This document shows, in pieces, positions 35,208 through 44,907 of a DNA stretch of 64,000 nt. Each line of letters opens with the position of its first letter. Within the stretch, counting starts at the first letter, position 1. A program made the translations under genes and the position numbers. Source of the DNA: Paenibacillus phyllosphaerae (lineage in GTDB: Bacteria > Bacillota > Bacilli > Paenibacillales > Paenibacillaceae); NCBI RefSeq assembly GCF_014192105.1, contig NZ_JACHXK010000005.1, forward strand, positions 374,804-438,803. The letters are read 5' to 3'. A model generated the notes under the pieces. It ran no database searches. It was not told where the DNA came from and was given only the letters and a program-made list of their open reading frames with translations.

Positions 35208-38000
35208 TTACCGCGTAAAAAACTGCTGTTCAATATCCGCCGCTTTCATCGGACGGCTGAAATAGTAGCCTTGCATCAAGAAGCAGTCGCGCCCAGCCAG
35301 AAAATCCACATGCTGTTCGGTCTCGACGCCCTCCGCAATGACACTGAGGTTCAAGTTCTGCGCCAAGGTGATGATGGTGTTCGTAATGGCCGCATTGTCA
35401 TCATCCTGCGGAATGTCCTGAAGGAAGGACTTGTCGATCTTCAGCGTATCGATCGGCAGTGTTCGCAAGTAACCCAAGGAAGAATAGCCGGTGCCGAAGT
35501 CATCAATCGCGATCTTGATGCCTAAGTCCTTCAGCTCTTTCATGGTCTCCAATGTCAGATCCCGGTTCTTGATGATTAAATTCTCGGTTAGCTCGAGATG
35601 CAGATATTCGGCTGACAGGTGAGCCTCCTCCAGGACGCTCTTGACCATCGTGAACAGATTGTTCTGTTCGAATTGCCGTGCGGACAAATTAACCGCCATG
35701 CTGATCGGCGGATAGCCAAGCTGCTGCCATACCTTCAGCTGTCTGCATGCCTCCCGCAGCACCCATTCGCCGATTGGCACGATTAAGGCCGTCTCTTCCG
35801 CAATCGGGATGAACTGGTCGGGGGCAATCATGCCCTTCTTCGGATGGAACCAGCGGAGCAGCGCCTCTACCCCGACAATCTGCTTCGTCTTGTTGTTAAT
35901 CTGCGGCTGATAGTAGAGGACCAGCTCGTTCTGATCCAGCGCACGGTACAGGTCATTCTCCAACTTCACGTTCTCGAAGGTACGCGAATCCATCCCGTCG
36001 CTGAAGAAATGATAGCTATTGCCCGAGATCTCCTTGGACTTGTACATCGCCGTGTCAGCGTTCTTGATCAGCGTCTCGGACGTATCCCCGTTCGCAGGGA
36101 ACAGGCTGATGCCGATGCTCGTCTTAATATAGATCTCATGGTCCAGCAGCTGGAACGGTGCAGCGAACGCATCGATAACGGTATGAACGACTTCCAGCAC
36201 TTCTTGCTCGCCTTCGATATCCGGCAAGTAGATCGTAAATTCGTCGCCGCCCTGCCTCGACACGGTGGCAGTCTTCGGCACGCAGTCGCTCAGCCGCTTG
36301 GCCACGTCGCGCAGCAGTTCGTCCCCGACGCTGTGTCCGAGCGAGTCGTTAATGAACTTGAAGCGGTCCAGATCAAGATAGAGGAGCGCGAGCTTCTCGC
36401 CTTTTTGCTGGGCGTGGATAATGCCCTGATTCAGCCGATCCTTCAGCAGGACGCGATTAGGCAGATCGGTGACACTATCAAAGTAGGCATGGTATTTGAT
36501 CTCTTCTTCCATCTGCTTCCTTTGCGTGATATCTTTGAACGTGACCACCTCGCCGACAATCTCATCGCCTTCGCGGATGGCGGAGATGACGTATTCGACG
36601 GGGAAGCTGGACTGATCCTTGCGGTAGAATCGCGGGTCCATGTCACGGTGATCCCAATTGCCGTCAAGCTGCGGCAAGCCTTGCTGCTCCAAGAGCCGGC
36701 GGCTGCTGTTAAAAATAATCGTGTACGGCTGTCCGATCAGCTCGTCGCTTGTTTCGTAGCCGAGCATGTGCACCCCCGCAGGATTGCAGAAGGTTATGTT
36801 GCGGCACAAGTCCAGTCCGAAGATGCCTTCTCCGGCGGAGTTCAGGATGAGTTCCTTCTCCCGGCTCAGCTGCTGCAGCTCGGCGATAACCCGCTCGAGC
36901 TCCTTGTTCTTGACCGTAATCTCGGAGGTGCGCTCCTCGATGAGAATCTCTTGCTTCTCCATATAGAGCAAATTCGATAAGGTCGAAGCTGTCGCATCGA
37001 CGATCGATTGGGCTAGTTGGATGTCCGTATCCGAGAAGACCAGATTGCCTTCGCCCAGATCGACCACCGAGATGACGCCCAGTACCTCGCCCATCGATAC
37101 GAGCGGAAGCATGAAGATGCCCTTGATGCCGAAGTTGCGGCACAGCTCATGATTCGGACGGTCATCATTGAACACATCCGGGATGAGTACGGATCGCTTC
37201 GTACGGATCGCGTCCTGGAAGACGCCGTCATTGCTTTCATCGATCGGGCTCTTACTGTGCGTCGTGATCCAATCTTCCTCGGTCCAATCGCTGTCCTTGC
37301 TCAGCTTGGCCGGTCGAATCTTCCGCTCCGTGATCGGGTCGAGCAGGTGCACCCCGATGTTCGCGTTGCCCAGCACACGCCCCAGATAGGAGAAGCACGC
37401 ATCCAGACTCTCCTGGAGCGTCGAGCACATCGCCAGATCACGTGTCACATCGAGAAGCAGCTGCTTCTCGGCGATGAGGTTCTCCTTATGCGTCAGATTG
37501 CGGGCATTCTGTATGGCGACTGCGGCCATATTGACGTAAGCTTCTACAGACTGAATCTCGGACTCCGTCAAATTCATCGGAATGCCATAGTCGAACAAGA
37601 AGACAAGGCCAAACAACTCCTGCTCGAAGGAAATCGGAAGAACGAGCAGCGACTTGATCTGGAAGCCTTCCACTGCCCGCGGATCGGGACGGCTGTCTTT
37701 GGAGGTATCCGGAATATAGATGGTCTTCTTCGTCTCGATCACTTCTTTGGCCAGCAGGTCCATCTCGGTGTCCACCACATGCATGTTCAGTGTCCACCCA
37801 TTGATGACCTGCGGCTTGCCCACGTATCCCCGGAACGACCCATCCGCCTGCGGCAAATAGATGCCCACGGAGTCGCATTGGACGATCTCTTCGGATATCG
37901 CCGCCGTGACGTGCTCGAGTACATCGCGCAGTTCCAGCTTGGTGTTGATTAATTTGGTCAGATGCGCAAGACGAGAATACCTCTTTTGCTCCTTAAACAT
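35208..38000 (-). CDS. GAF-GAF-PAS-GGDEF-EAL cyclic-di-GMP protein
   Basis: 930 residues, cytosolic. Two GAF domains (about 20-165 and 185-340), a coiled linker (350-385), a PAS domain with PAC segment (385-495), GGDEF (500-660) and EAL (685-930). The cyclase motif GGDEF is intact at 584-588; the phosphodiesterase residues EAL (712-714), DDFGTGYSS (833-841) and EGVET are intact too, so both activities are possible. No RxxD inhibition site precedes GGDEF. It has no membrane segment, so it senses cytosolic ligands or redox. The ribosome site is weak. Confidence 0.92.
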   Translation of the reverse strand: MFKEQKRYSRLAHLTKLINTKLELRDVLEHVTAAISEEIVQCDSVGIYLPQADGSFRGYVGKPQVINGWTLNMHVVDTEMDLLAKEVIETKKTIYIPDTSKDSRPDPRAVEGFQIKSLLVLPISFEQELFGLVFLFDYGIPMNLTESEIQSVEAYVNMAAVAIQNARNLTHKENLIAEKQLLLDVTRDLAMCSTLQESLDACFSYLGRVLGNANIGVHLLDPITERKIRPAKLSKDSDWTEEDWITTHSKSPIDESNDGVFQDAIRTKRSVLIPDVFNDDRPNHELCRNFGIKGIFMLPLVSMGEVLGVISVVDLGEGNLVFSDTDIQLAQSIVDATASTLSNLLYMEKQEILIEERTSEITVKNKELERVIAELQQLSREKELILNSAGEGIFGLDLCRNITFCNPAGVHMLGYETSDELIGQPYTIIFNSSRRLLEQQGLPQLDGNWDHRDMDPRFYRKDQSSFPVEYVISAIREGDEIVGEVVTFKDITQRKQMEEEIKYHAYFDSVTDLPNRVLLKDRLNQGIIHAQQKGEKLALLYLDLDRFKFINDSLGHSVGDELLRDVAKRLSDCVPKTATVSRQGGDEFTIYLPDIEGEQEVLEVVHTVIDAFAAPFQLLDHEIYIKTSIGISLFPANGDTSETLIKNADTAMYKSKEISGNSYHFFSDGMDSRTFENVKLENDLYRALDQNELVLYYQPQINNKTKQIVGVEALLRWFHPKKGMIAPDQFIPIAEETALIVPIGEWVLREACRQLKVWQQLGYPPISMAVNLSARQFEQNNLFTMVKSVLEEAHLSAEYLHLELTENLIIKNRDLTLETMKELKDLGIKIAIDDFGTGYSSLGYLRTLPIDTLKIDKSFLQDIPQDDDNAAITNTIITLAQNLNLSVIAEGVETEQHVDFLAGRDCFLMQGYYFSRPMKAADIEQQFFTR

Positions 38001-38310
38001 GCCTCAGACCCCGCTCCCACAAAATATATTGCTCTATATAAAACCTGCTGACAGGCTTTTGCTGCATCACTCTACCAAAAACATTACATAACTATTCTAC
38101 AAAATTCTACAATAAATATCGATTTCCTTTTATTAGTTTAATTTTTTAATTGAACCCTTGAGAATATCGGGAAAAACTGCCAATCAAATGCAGCCGCAGA
38201 GCCGACTTCAGCATTTTGTCCCCTCGTTTTTTCGCTTCTTCCGAAATGGGAAAAAGGATAATTTTTACTATACTTACAGATACCTTGCGAATCCTTCCTT
38301 CAATACGAAA
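38001..38310. other. Intergenic region, GGDEF/EAL gene promoter side
   Basis: About 310 AT-richer bases between the start of the GGDEF/EAL gene and the chrA terminator. I looked for a cyclic-di-GMP riboswitch in the leader orientation and saw none of its conserved segments. No gene or strong hairpin is evident; the promoter of the GGDEF/EAL gene must be here. Confidence 0.5.
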
Positions 38311-38336
38311 ATGACCTCTGGCGCACCAGAGGTCAT
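38311..38336 (-). terminator. Terminator of chrA
   Basis: Perfect 11-base arms ATGACCTCTGG / CCAGAGGTCAT with a four-base loop immediately after the stop; the U-tract is short. Confidence 0.65.
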
Positions 38337-38340
38337 AGGG

Positions 38341-39552
38341 TCATATCCAGCCGAGCAGCACGCCCCCTGCCGCCCCCGTGAGCACGACTGCCCAGGAGGG
38401 CAGCTTCCAGTAGGCCAGCATCGCGAACAAGATCAAAGCGAGCGCGCAATCCGCAGGCGCCGCGATCGCCGTCGTCCATAAAGGATCGTACAAGGCCGCC
38501 AGCAAAATACCGACCACCGCCGCATTCACGCCCGTGAGGATCCCTTGAATGCGCGGGCTGCGCCGCAGGCTGTACCAGAACGGAAGCGCGCCTGCTACCA
38601 GCAGAAATCCGGGCAAGAAGATTCCAGCCGTCGCGATGGCGGCTCCGAACACGCCATCGGCTCTGGCGCCCAAATAACTCGCGAAGGTGAACATCGGCCC
38701 CGGGATCGCCTGCGCGGCGCCGTAACCGGCCATGAATTCGTCGCCGCCCAGCCACGCCGGGACGAATTCCCGCTCGAGCAGCGGCAACACCACATGTCCG
38801 CCGCCAAAGACGAGGGCCCCCGCCCGATAGAAGCTGTCCAGCATCGCAAGCCACTTGGCGTCCCATATCTCTCTTAGCAGCGGCAAGCCTGCCAAGAGGA
38901 TCGCGAAGAGCGTCAAGCAGCCCACTGCGAGCTTGCGGCTGATCGCGATCGGCACCGGCTCGGCAGCGACCGGCTGCTCTTTGCGGTACAGCCATAGTCC
39001 GGCTAAGCCAGCCGCCGCAATGACGAGCACCTGGCCGTAAGCCGTCGGCCACAACAGCACCGCCGTTGCCGCCAATACCGCCACCGTCGCCAGCGTCCGG
39101 CCTTGCGCCAACTTCTGCCCCATGCCGAGCAGCGCGTGCGCCACTACGGCTACCGCTACAATCTTAAGCCCGTGAATCCACCCTGCGCTTGCGATGTCCG
39201 CGCCTTGCAGCAGCAAGGCGAATATGGTCATGATCACGACAGAAGGCAGAGTGAACCCGGCCCAGGCGATTAGGCCGCCCAGCCAGCCTGCCCGCACAAT
39301 GCCGACGCCGATGCCAACCTGGCTGCTGGCCGGTCCAGGCAGGAATTGGCAGAGCGCGACGAGATCGGCATAGTTCCTTTCGTCCATCCACTTGCGGCGG
39401 ACGATATATTCGTCGTGAAAATAGCCGAGATGGGCGATCGGTCCGCCGAACGAGGTCAGCCCCAGCTTGGCCGATACTGCGAACAGTTCCAGCAGCGTCC
39501 GGGTTCGACCCCCTGCGCGCATGGTTGGACTTCCTTGCGAATTGGCTTCCAT
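38341..39552 (-). CDS. chrA: Chromate transporter, long-chain CHR family
   Basis: 403 residues with two homologous CHR domains and about ten membrane segments. Domain signatures are FGGPIAHLGYFHDEYIVRRKW (shortened: FGGPIAHLGYF) with FLPGPASSQ in the N half, and FGGGHVVLPLLEREFV with QAIPGPMFTFASY in the C half. It exports chromate (or transports sulfate-like anions). The ATG at 39552 has AAAGGAG 12 bases upstream; an in-frame ATG at 39522 has AAGGAAG seven bases upstream and is a fair alternative. Monocistronic. Confidence 0.92.
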   Translation of the reverse strand: MEANSQGSPTMRAGGRTRTLLELFAVSAKLGLTSFGGPIAHLGYFHDEYIVRRKWMDERNYADLVALCQFLPGPASSQVGIGVGIVRAGWLGGLIAWAGFTLPSVVIMTIFALLLQGADIASAGWIHGLKIVAVAVVAHALLGMGQKLAQGRTLATVAVLAATAVLLWPTAYGQVLVIAAAGLAGLWLYRKEQPVAAEPVPIAISRKLAVGCLTLFAILLAGLPLLREIWDAKWLAMLDSFYRAGALVFGGGHVVLPLLEREFVPAWLGGDEFMAGYGAAQAIPGPMFTFASYLGARADGVFGAAIATAGIFLPGFLLVAGALPFWYSLRRSPRIQGILTGVNAAVVGILLAALYDPLWTTAIAAPADCALALILFAMLAYWKLPSWAVVLTGAAGGVLLGWI

Positions 39553-39742
39553 CTGGTATGCAAGCTCCTTTATCGGAATAAAATGATTTCCTTCGTCGTA
39601 TCAGTTATCCGAAGTATAGCAAGCCGAGCCCGTCCGTTCTAGACGTCGATTGTAAATTTTCAATTAATCGTAAATATGACGGTTTTTCATTGCTAATTCG
39701 CGCCGAAAACAAAATAATAGAAAGCAGGTTATTTTCCGCAAG

Positions 39743-39852
39743 TCACACAAGGTGAAACGGCTAACGCCGTCTTTGATGGCGTTGGCGCGTTTCATTCCAG
39801 AGAAATAGAAGGGTGATTTATAAGCGTGTAACCGTATAAATTCTTATATTTC
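39743..39852 (+). repeat. Structured ~110-nt dispersed repeat, copy B
   Basis: Partner of 5291-5398. Here the stem is longer: GTGAAACG pairs with CGTTTCAT, and GCTAACGCC pairs fully with GGCGTTGGC, closing on a small loop. The block GAGAAATAGAAG and the end hairpin TATAA-ATTC-TTATA follow. The element ends a few bases before the ribosome site of the MFS gene, so it forms its 5' leader. Confidence 0.78.
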
Positions 39853-39872
39853 ATGAAAGGTGATCCGACATC

Positions 39873-41075
39873 ATGGAGTTATCCAGACCTCAACTGAAGT
39901 CGGGAATGCAGCCCAAAACCAAGTCATTTCCGATCTCACTGCTCTCGCTCACCGTTGGCGCATTCGCCATCGGCATGACCGAATTCGTTATTATGGGCCT
40001 CCTGCCGAATGTGGCGGAGGACTTGAACGTCAGCATCTCCGCTGCCGGCCAGCTCATTACGATGTACGCCCTCGCCGTCGCGGTAGGTGCGCCGATCCTG
40101 ACGATCGCCACGCACCGCGTCCCCCAGAAGCAGCTGCTCGTCCTGCTGATGGGCCTGTTCATTCTCGGCAACGTCATCTCGGTGATCGCGCCGAATTATG
40201 CCGTGCTGATGGCCGCCCGCGTCATCACGGCGCTGACGCACGGTACCTTCTTCGGCGTCGGCGCCGTCATCGCGTCCAGCCTCGTCGCGCCGGATCGCAA
40301 AGCCAGCGCCGTCTCGATTATGATGGCCGGCCTGACCATCGCCAACATTATCGGCGTCCCGATGGGGACGTTCATCGGCCAGCATATGGGCTGGCGCGCC
40401 TCCTTCGGGGTCATCGCCGTCATGGGCGCGATTACGTTAATCGGCATCCTCATCTTCATTCCGCGGTTGAAGCAAGCCGAGCCGGTCAGCATTAGGCAGC
40501 AGCTGACGGCACTGGCCAGCGGCAAGCTGATGCTGTTCCTGCTCATCGCGGCGCTAGGCAATGCCGGGCTGTTCGCGGTGTTCACCTACATCACGCCGCT
40601 GCTCGTGGGAGTGACCGGCTTCGCCGAACAGAGCGTCTCCTGGATCCTCGTCCTCTTCGGCGTCGGCGTTACCTTCGGCAACATTATCGGCGGCAAGCTG
40701 GCCGATTGGAAGCTGATGCCCGCAATCGTCGGCATCTACATGACGATTTGCGTGCTGCTCGCAGCGTTCACCTTCACGGTGCACCACCCGTTGCTGGCCG
40801 TATTGACGATCATCCTGTGGGGCGGCGCCGCCTTCGCCGTCTTCCCGGGCATGCAGGTCCGCATCATGAACCTGGCGCAGGCTGCGCCGGCGCTCGCTTC
40901 GACGGCCAGCCATTCCGCGGGCAACCTCGGCAATGCGACCGGCGCGTTCGTCGGCGGCGCGGTCATCACCCACATGTCGCTCACGTCGCTGCCTTGGGTC
41001 GGCGCCGTACTCGTCGGCTTGGCGCTGGCGATTACGTTGGCGGTCTATGTATCGGAACGGAATAAGACGGCTTAA
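39873..41075 (+). CDS. MFS transporter, DHA1 (AraJ/YdhP-like)
   Basis: 400 residues, twelve membrane segments. The N-terminal GMTEFVIMGLLPNVAEDL is the signature of the AraJ/YdhP-type DHA1 exporters, and a basic loop HRVPQKQ lies between TM2 and TM3. Substrate unknown (purine analogues, sugars or drugs are known in the group). The ribosome site AAAGGTGATC ends ten bases before the ATG. The leader contains repeat copy B, which may affect translation or stability. Confidence 0.87.
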   Translation: MELSRPQLKSGMQPKTKSFPISLLSLTVGAFAIGMTEFVIMGLLPNVAEDLNVSISAAGQLITMYALAVAVGAPILTIATHRVPQKQLLVLLMGLFILGNVISVIAPNYAVLMAARVITALTHGTFFGVGAVIASSLVAPDRKASAVSIMMAGLTIANIIGVPMGTFIGQHMGWRASFGVIAVMGAITLIGILIFIPRLKQAEPVSIRQQLTALASGKLMLFLLIAALGNAGLFAVFTYITPLLVGVTGFAEQSVSWILVLFGVGVTFGNIIGGKLADWKLMPAIVGIYMTICVLLAAFTFTVHHPLLAVLTIILWGGAAFAVFPGMQVRIMNLAQAAPALASTASHSAGNLGNATGAFVGGAVITHMSLTSLPWVGAVLVGLALAITLAVYVSERNKTA

Positions 41076-41086
41076 CGCCGCAGCGC

Positions 41087-41137
41087 ATATAACGAACAGC
41101 CCCGGCTTCTACTGGAAGCCGGGGCTGTTCGTTATAT
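41087..41137. terminator. Strong bidirectional terminator
   Basis: Perfect 23-base arms (41087-41109, 41115-41137) with a five-base loop between convergent genes. Confidence 0.9.
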
Positions 41138-41161
41138 AGGGTTATTTTACCGGGCAACAGA

Positions 41162-41671
41162 TTACAATACGCGTCGTGCCGTCGAGTAGCGGAACGAATA
41201 GTCGCTCAGCTTGGCGATGTAGACGCCATTGATCTTGCTGCCGATCGTGTTATGAATGAACTGGCCGTTGCCGATGTAGATGCCGACATGGCTGACCGTC
41301 GATGTTTTGCCGTTATTGAAGAAGATCAGGTCGCCGACGCGCAGATTGCTCTTGGATACGTAGGTACCCTGCAATTTCTGCGAAGACGTGCCCCACTTCA
41401 AGCTTACGCCGTACTTGCCGAATACATATTTGGTAAAGGAAGAGCAGTCGAAAATAAGCGAGCTCGGATTGTTCGTCCCGTAAACATACTTCACTTTGCC
41501 TTGCAAAGATTTGGCCAACGCCACGATACTCTGTGCCTTCGCGCTTGCGCTTGTCGCGGTTGCTGCTTGGGCTTGTCCAACGAAGCTCGTCCCTACGAGC
41601 GCATTGCCAGACAAAAGAGCAACGCAACAGGTCGTTGCAATGATCGTCTTCTTCATCCAATTGTTCTTCAT
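41162..41671 (-). CDS. Secreted NlpC/P60 peptidoglycan endopeptidase
   Basis: 169 residues from the ATG at 41671, which follows AGGAGGTAATGATAAC; the frame reaching 41785 is not used. Sec signal peptide 1-36 (cleavage near AQA-AT), then a single NlpC/P60 domain with Cys76 (FDCSSF), His128 (VSHVGIYIG) and His140 (FIHNT). It cleaves peptide cross-links in cell-wall peptidoglycan. No LysM or SH3 anchor, so it is a minimal, freely secreted form. Confidence 0.92.
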   Translation of the reverse strand: MKNNWMKKTIIATTCCVALLSGNALVGTSFVGQAQAATATSASAKAQSIVALAKSLQGKVKYVYGTNNPSSLIFDCSSFTKYVFGKYGVSLKWGTSSQKLQGTYVSKSNLRVGDLIFFNNGKTSTVSHVGIYIGNGQFIHNTIGSKINGVYIAKLSDYSFRYSTARRVL

Positions 41672-41824
41672 GTTATCATTACCTCCTGGTGTTTGTCTTA
41701 TGCTGTACGAGGAGTATAACATGGGCACCAACCACCGGAGTTGAATCTTAAGGCTTTCTAATGAGGGTAAAACCTTCTTCGGCATCCAGTTGCGCTATTC
41801 CGACGCTACATCGCTATGCGCGGC

Positions 41825-42493
41825 TTAGTTCGATCTCCTGCGGTACAGATCCATGGTCTTGTAGCCTTCCGCCAAGACCGTCTTCATCTCTTCCCGCCGC
41901 TTCGCTCTCGTCTGTTCTTGCACGGCGCTGTACACATAACGCGCCCAGTCGCGCTGATAGCCCGGTGTAAGCGCTTGGTAGATCGCCAGCACCTCCGGCT
42001 TGTCCTGCAGATCCTTCTCGATCTCCGGCACCATCGCGACATAGTCGTCTACGGACTGGCTCGGTTTCGATGAGACTTGCGCTTTCTTCGCCTCGATCTT
42101 GAAGCCGACCACCGTGAATACGTCGTCCATCCCCACCATCCGGGCGAACTTCATGCCGCTTGTGCCGATGTAGCCGTCCTCGTCGGCCCCTAAGCCCTCG
42201 AATAACGAATCGCGATGGATGTAAGTCGGGTAGACTTTATTGCCCTTCTTCGGGTAAGCGGCATAGAGATAGCCGCCGCTCTGCAGCTTGCCTTGTGCGA
42301 TGACGGTATTCACGAGCTGCCGCAGCGACTCCATATCGAGCGTAAAAGCGAAGATCAGATCGTAGCTGTCTTGCGCAAGCTCCGTATCGTAATCGGTTAA
42401 GCCCGGGAGCAGTGTGTCGCCTTGGGGCATATGAAGTACCGCGGCATGCTTATATTTGTGCAGGTTCAGTTTCTCTACGATTGTCTTAGTCAT
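41825..42493 (-). CDS. YdeI/OmpD-associated family protein
   Basis: 222 residues from the ATG at 42493, with GAGGAGAGG nine bases upstream; the frame runs on to 42604 without support. The N-terminal ~140 residues resemble a DUF3052-type alpha/beta domain (YDLIFAF, GGYLYAAYPKKGNK); the C-terminal segment ALTPGYQRDWARYV and TRAKRREEM is the YdeI/Omdp signature. Family members are linked to stress and bacteriocin tolerance, with mechanism unknown. A parS-like palindrome lies about 95 bases upstream. Confidence 0.8.
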   Translation of the reverse strand: MTKTIVEKLNLHKYKHAAVLHMPQGDTLLPGLTDYDTELAQDSYDLIFAFTLDMESLRQLVNTVIAQGKLQSGGYLYAAYPKKGNKVYPTYIHRDSLFEGLGADEDGYIGTSGMKFARMVGMDDVFTVVGFKIEAKKAQVSSKPSQSVDDYVAMVPEIEKDLQDKPEVLAIYQALTPGYQRDWARYVYSAVQEQTRAKRREEMKTVLAEGYKTMDLYRRRSN

Positions 42494-42586
42494 TCGCGTG
42501 ATCCTCTCCTCGCTAATGGCTTGAAGCCGGCCTTCTCCATACCCGCCTTGCATCAGCCGGGTAAGTTCGATCTCAATGCGTTCAAT

Positions 42587-42604
42587 TTGTTGCACGTGGA
42601 ACAA
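42587..42604. promoter_or_regulatory. parS-like palindrome 2
   Basis: TTGTTGCACGTGGAACAA; reversed it differs at a single base from palindrome 1 (18701-18718), and its core differs at one position from the ParB site consensus. Confidence 0.5.
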
Positions 42605-42649
42605 TGTCCATTATAAACGTTACCTGCTTTGAAAATGAACAAGCAATGC

Positions 42650-42674
42650 AAAAAGACCCCTTCATTAAGGAGTC
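42650..42674 (-). terminator. Terminator of the uracil-DNA glycosylase gene
   Basis: Arms GACCCCTT / AAGGAGTC (42655-42662, 42667-42674) with one mismatch; five A on the plus strand give the U-tract. Confidence 0.65.
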
Positions 42675-42709
42675 GCACCTTGCTGATTGCTCCAACGCCT
42701 GGGCTAGCA

Positions 42710-43306
42710 TTAGCGCTGCTTCATTACTGCTTCCCAACGATCCTTCAGAGCAGTTAAATCTTCGACGAATATTCGCATCAGGTTCGGTCGTCTTCTGACC
42801 GCCAGGGGATGGTACGTGAACCCGATCGGGATGCCCTGCACCTCATGCCAGCTTCCTCTCAATTCTTTCACGCTGGGATTTTCCATTCCCGGCAGCAGCT
42901 CTTCCGCCACGACATTGCCGAACCCGAAGAGCACGTCCGGCTTCTTCTCCCGAAGCTGCAGCTCTAGATGAGGCGAACAAGCCGACCGGGCGGCCGGCTT
43001 GTCGTAGGCACGAATCGGACGGCATTTGAGCAGGTACGTGACATAAACGGAATCGGTCGTAAGGCCCGCCGCCTTCAACCCGCGCTGCAGCGTCTCTCGT
43101 GTCCCGCATAGAAAGGCATTCCCTTCCCGATCCTCTCGTGCCCCCGGGTTATCCAGGATCAACACGATCGGTGCTTCGGGGTTACCTTCGCCCCATATAA
43201 CCCTGGTACGCTGTTTGGCCAACTCACAGTTTTCGCAATGGCGGACAGCTGCAGGTGCCTCCTCTTCGGGCAGCGTGATGAATGGGTCTTGTACGGTAGA
43301 AGTCAT
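42710..43306 (-). CDS. Family 4-like uracil-DNA glycosylase
   Basis: 198 residues. Removes uracil from DNA in base-excision repair. Four cysteines in the family 4 spacing (Cys24, Cys27, Cys95, Cys110) should hold a 4Fe-4S cluster. The water-activating motif reads LDNPGAREDREGNAF, a departure from the usual GEAPG-xED, and TYHPLAVRRRP holds the second motif (His166). The deviating first motif leaves substrate preference open. AAAGGAAG precedes the ATG. Confidence 0.82.
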   Translation of the reverse strand: MTSTVQDPFITLPEEEAPAAVRHCENCELAKQRTRVIWGEGNPEAPIVLILDNPGAREDREGNAFLCGTRETLQRGLKAAGLTTDSVYVTYLLKCRPIRAYDKPAARSACSPHLELQLREKKPDVLFGFGNVVAEELLPGMENPSVKELRGSWHEVQGIPIGFTYHPLAVRRRPNLMRIFVEDLTALKDRWEAVMKQR

Positions 43307-43512
43307 TCTCGGCTTCCTTTCCTCATGGTTCGCATACAGCTAGTGTGACCGTTCGGAAGGCATCGTATCAGCGAGATAGCCGATTTGCCTGAGGCCATTG
43401 ACGATCCGCAGTCATCTCCGCTACCATTTAATGGATAAAACAAGTGACGGACTTAGGATTCGAAACTGCTGCCTCGTAAAGATAGTGAATATCTGAACAG
43501 GAGAGGATTCCA

Positions 43513-44673
43513 ATGTCATCTGCATTACCATCAGCGATCGTCAAACGCGCAGCCTCCTTAGATTTGGCCCGAGGCGCCATGCTGCTTCTCATTGTGCTGG
43601 CGCATGCACCGCTCTATCTGTACGCGTCGGACCCTGGCATCATGCAGCGTACGGCGAGCGTATCCCTCTTCGACCACATCGTCAACGGGTTCGGCTTCTT
43701 CTTCATCGATGCTCGGGCCAGAGCCATGTTCGCAGTGCTGTTCGGGTATGGGCTTGTGCTGGCCTTCGATCGCCTTATTGCCAAAGGAACAAGCCCAAAG
43801 CTTGCCCTCAAGTCCATTAGGCGTCGTTCATGGGTTCTGATCCTATTCGGTATCGTCCTTGCGGTCGTCATCGGCGGTCAGGACATCCTGATGGCTTACG
43901 GCGTGGCCGGGCTAATCGTCAGCCCCCTGCTTACCCGCGAACATCGGGCATGGAAGCGTACCTTCCTACTTATTACGCTGCTGTACATCTTGATCGTCCC
44001 GGTGTTCTGGGGATTCAATATGCAGGAAATGGGCAGCTACGGCTTCCCGCCAGAGGTGGCCGCCGGGGATACGTACCTGCATTCGATGCTGGGCCAGCTC
44101 GTGACGTTCCCGACGATTCCCCTCCTCATTCACGCCATGTTCCCGGTACTGCCTTCCGTACTGCTCGGGATCTGGATGGCTCGCCAACGGTTATTAACCG
44201 AGCCCCAGCGCCATTCCAAGACGCTGGCCTCGATCATTCGGATCGGATTGCCGGTCTCCCTGATTGGGGCGCTGCCGGTAACGCTGCTCGGCACCGTCTG
44301 GCATCCCGATTGGTTCACGGCCGGCCTCGCGCAAGGCCTGCATATTCTAACCGGTGTCGCGGGAGGACTTGCATATGCCGCGGTCTTCGGCCTGATCGGC
44401 GCGAAGTTGGAACAGCCGGGTCTTGCGGCGCGTTCGGTCATGGCCCTGGGTAAATGCTCGTTGACGTTCTACGTGTGGAATGAGGCGGTGCTCGTGCTGC
44501 TCTTCTCCCCGGTCGCATTCGATCTGGGCGGACTGGTAAGCAATGGGGTTGCGGCTCTGATTGCGGGCGCTGTCTGGGTGTTGGCGGTTGCTGCAGCGGC
44601 AAGCCTTGAGAAGTGGAACAAGAACGGCCCGCTCGAGGTATTGCTCAGGCGGCTGGTTAGGGGCAGACAGTAA
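43513..44673 (+). CDS. DUF418/YeiB-like membrane protein
   Basis: 386 residues with about nine to ten membrane segments. The opening SLDLARGAMLLLIVLAHAP is the heparan-alpha-glucosaminide acyltransferase/YeiB-like entry motif, and GKCSLTFYVWNEAVLVLLF marks DUF418 near 315. Such proteins are suspected transmembrane acyl- or group-transferases, but none is well characterised. AGGAGAGG sits six bases before the ATG. Monocistronic. Confidence 0.85.
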   Translation: MSSALPSAIVKRAASLDLARGAMLLLIVLAHAPLYLYASDPGIMQRTASVSLFDHIVNGFGFFFIDARARAMFAVLFGYGLVLAFDRLIAKGTSPKLALKSIRRRSWVLILFGIVLAVVIGGQDILMAYGVAGLIVSPLLTREHRAWKRTFLLITLLYILIVPVFWGFNMQEMGSYGFPPEVAAGDTYLHSMLGQLVTFPTIPLLIHAMFPVLPSVLLGIWMARQRLLTEPQRHSKTLASIIRIGLPVSLIGALPVTLLGTVWHPDWFTAGLAQGLHILTGVAGGLAYAAVFGLIGAKLEQPGLAARSVMALGKCSLTFYVWNEAVLVLLFSPVAFDLGGLVSNGVAALIAGAVWVLAVAAAASLEKWNKNGPLEVLLRRLVRGRQ

Positions 44674-44690
44674 ATTGGAGACTGATGGAG

Positions 44691-44722
44691 ACAACCGCTT
44701 ACGCTCAGGCGTTGGCGGTTGT
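44691..44722 (+). terminator. Weak terminator of the DUF418 gene
   Basis: Arms ACAACCGC / GCGGTTGT (44691-44698, 44715-44722) with a 16-base loop; only a short T-run follows. Confidence 0.5.
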
Positions 44723-44907
44723 TTACGTTGTATAGAGCTGTCCTAAGGCGACAGGAACAGACATTTAACAATAAAAACACGCCATTCAAGACCCCTTTTT
44801 CGCTTCGTTGCATTCTATTTGGAGCCGCGTGTAAATACAATCGTTTCGTACTGAATAATTACCACTGGCTTCCAATATTTGCGATTACCGAAGGAGGAGC
44901 TTGGTTC

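Noticed and set aside
38001-38340. Cyclic-di-GMP riboswitch before the GGDEF/EAL gene
   Set aside because: None of the conserved aptamer segments is present in the leader orientation.
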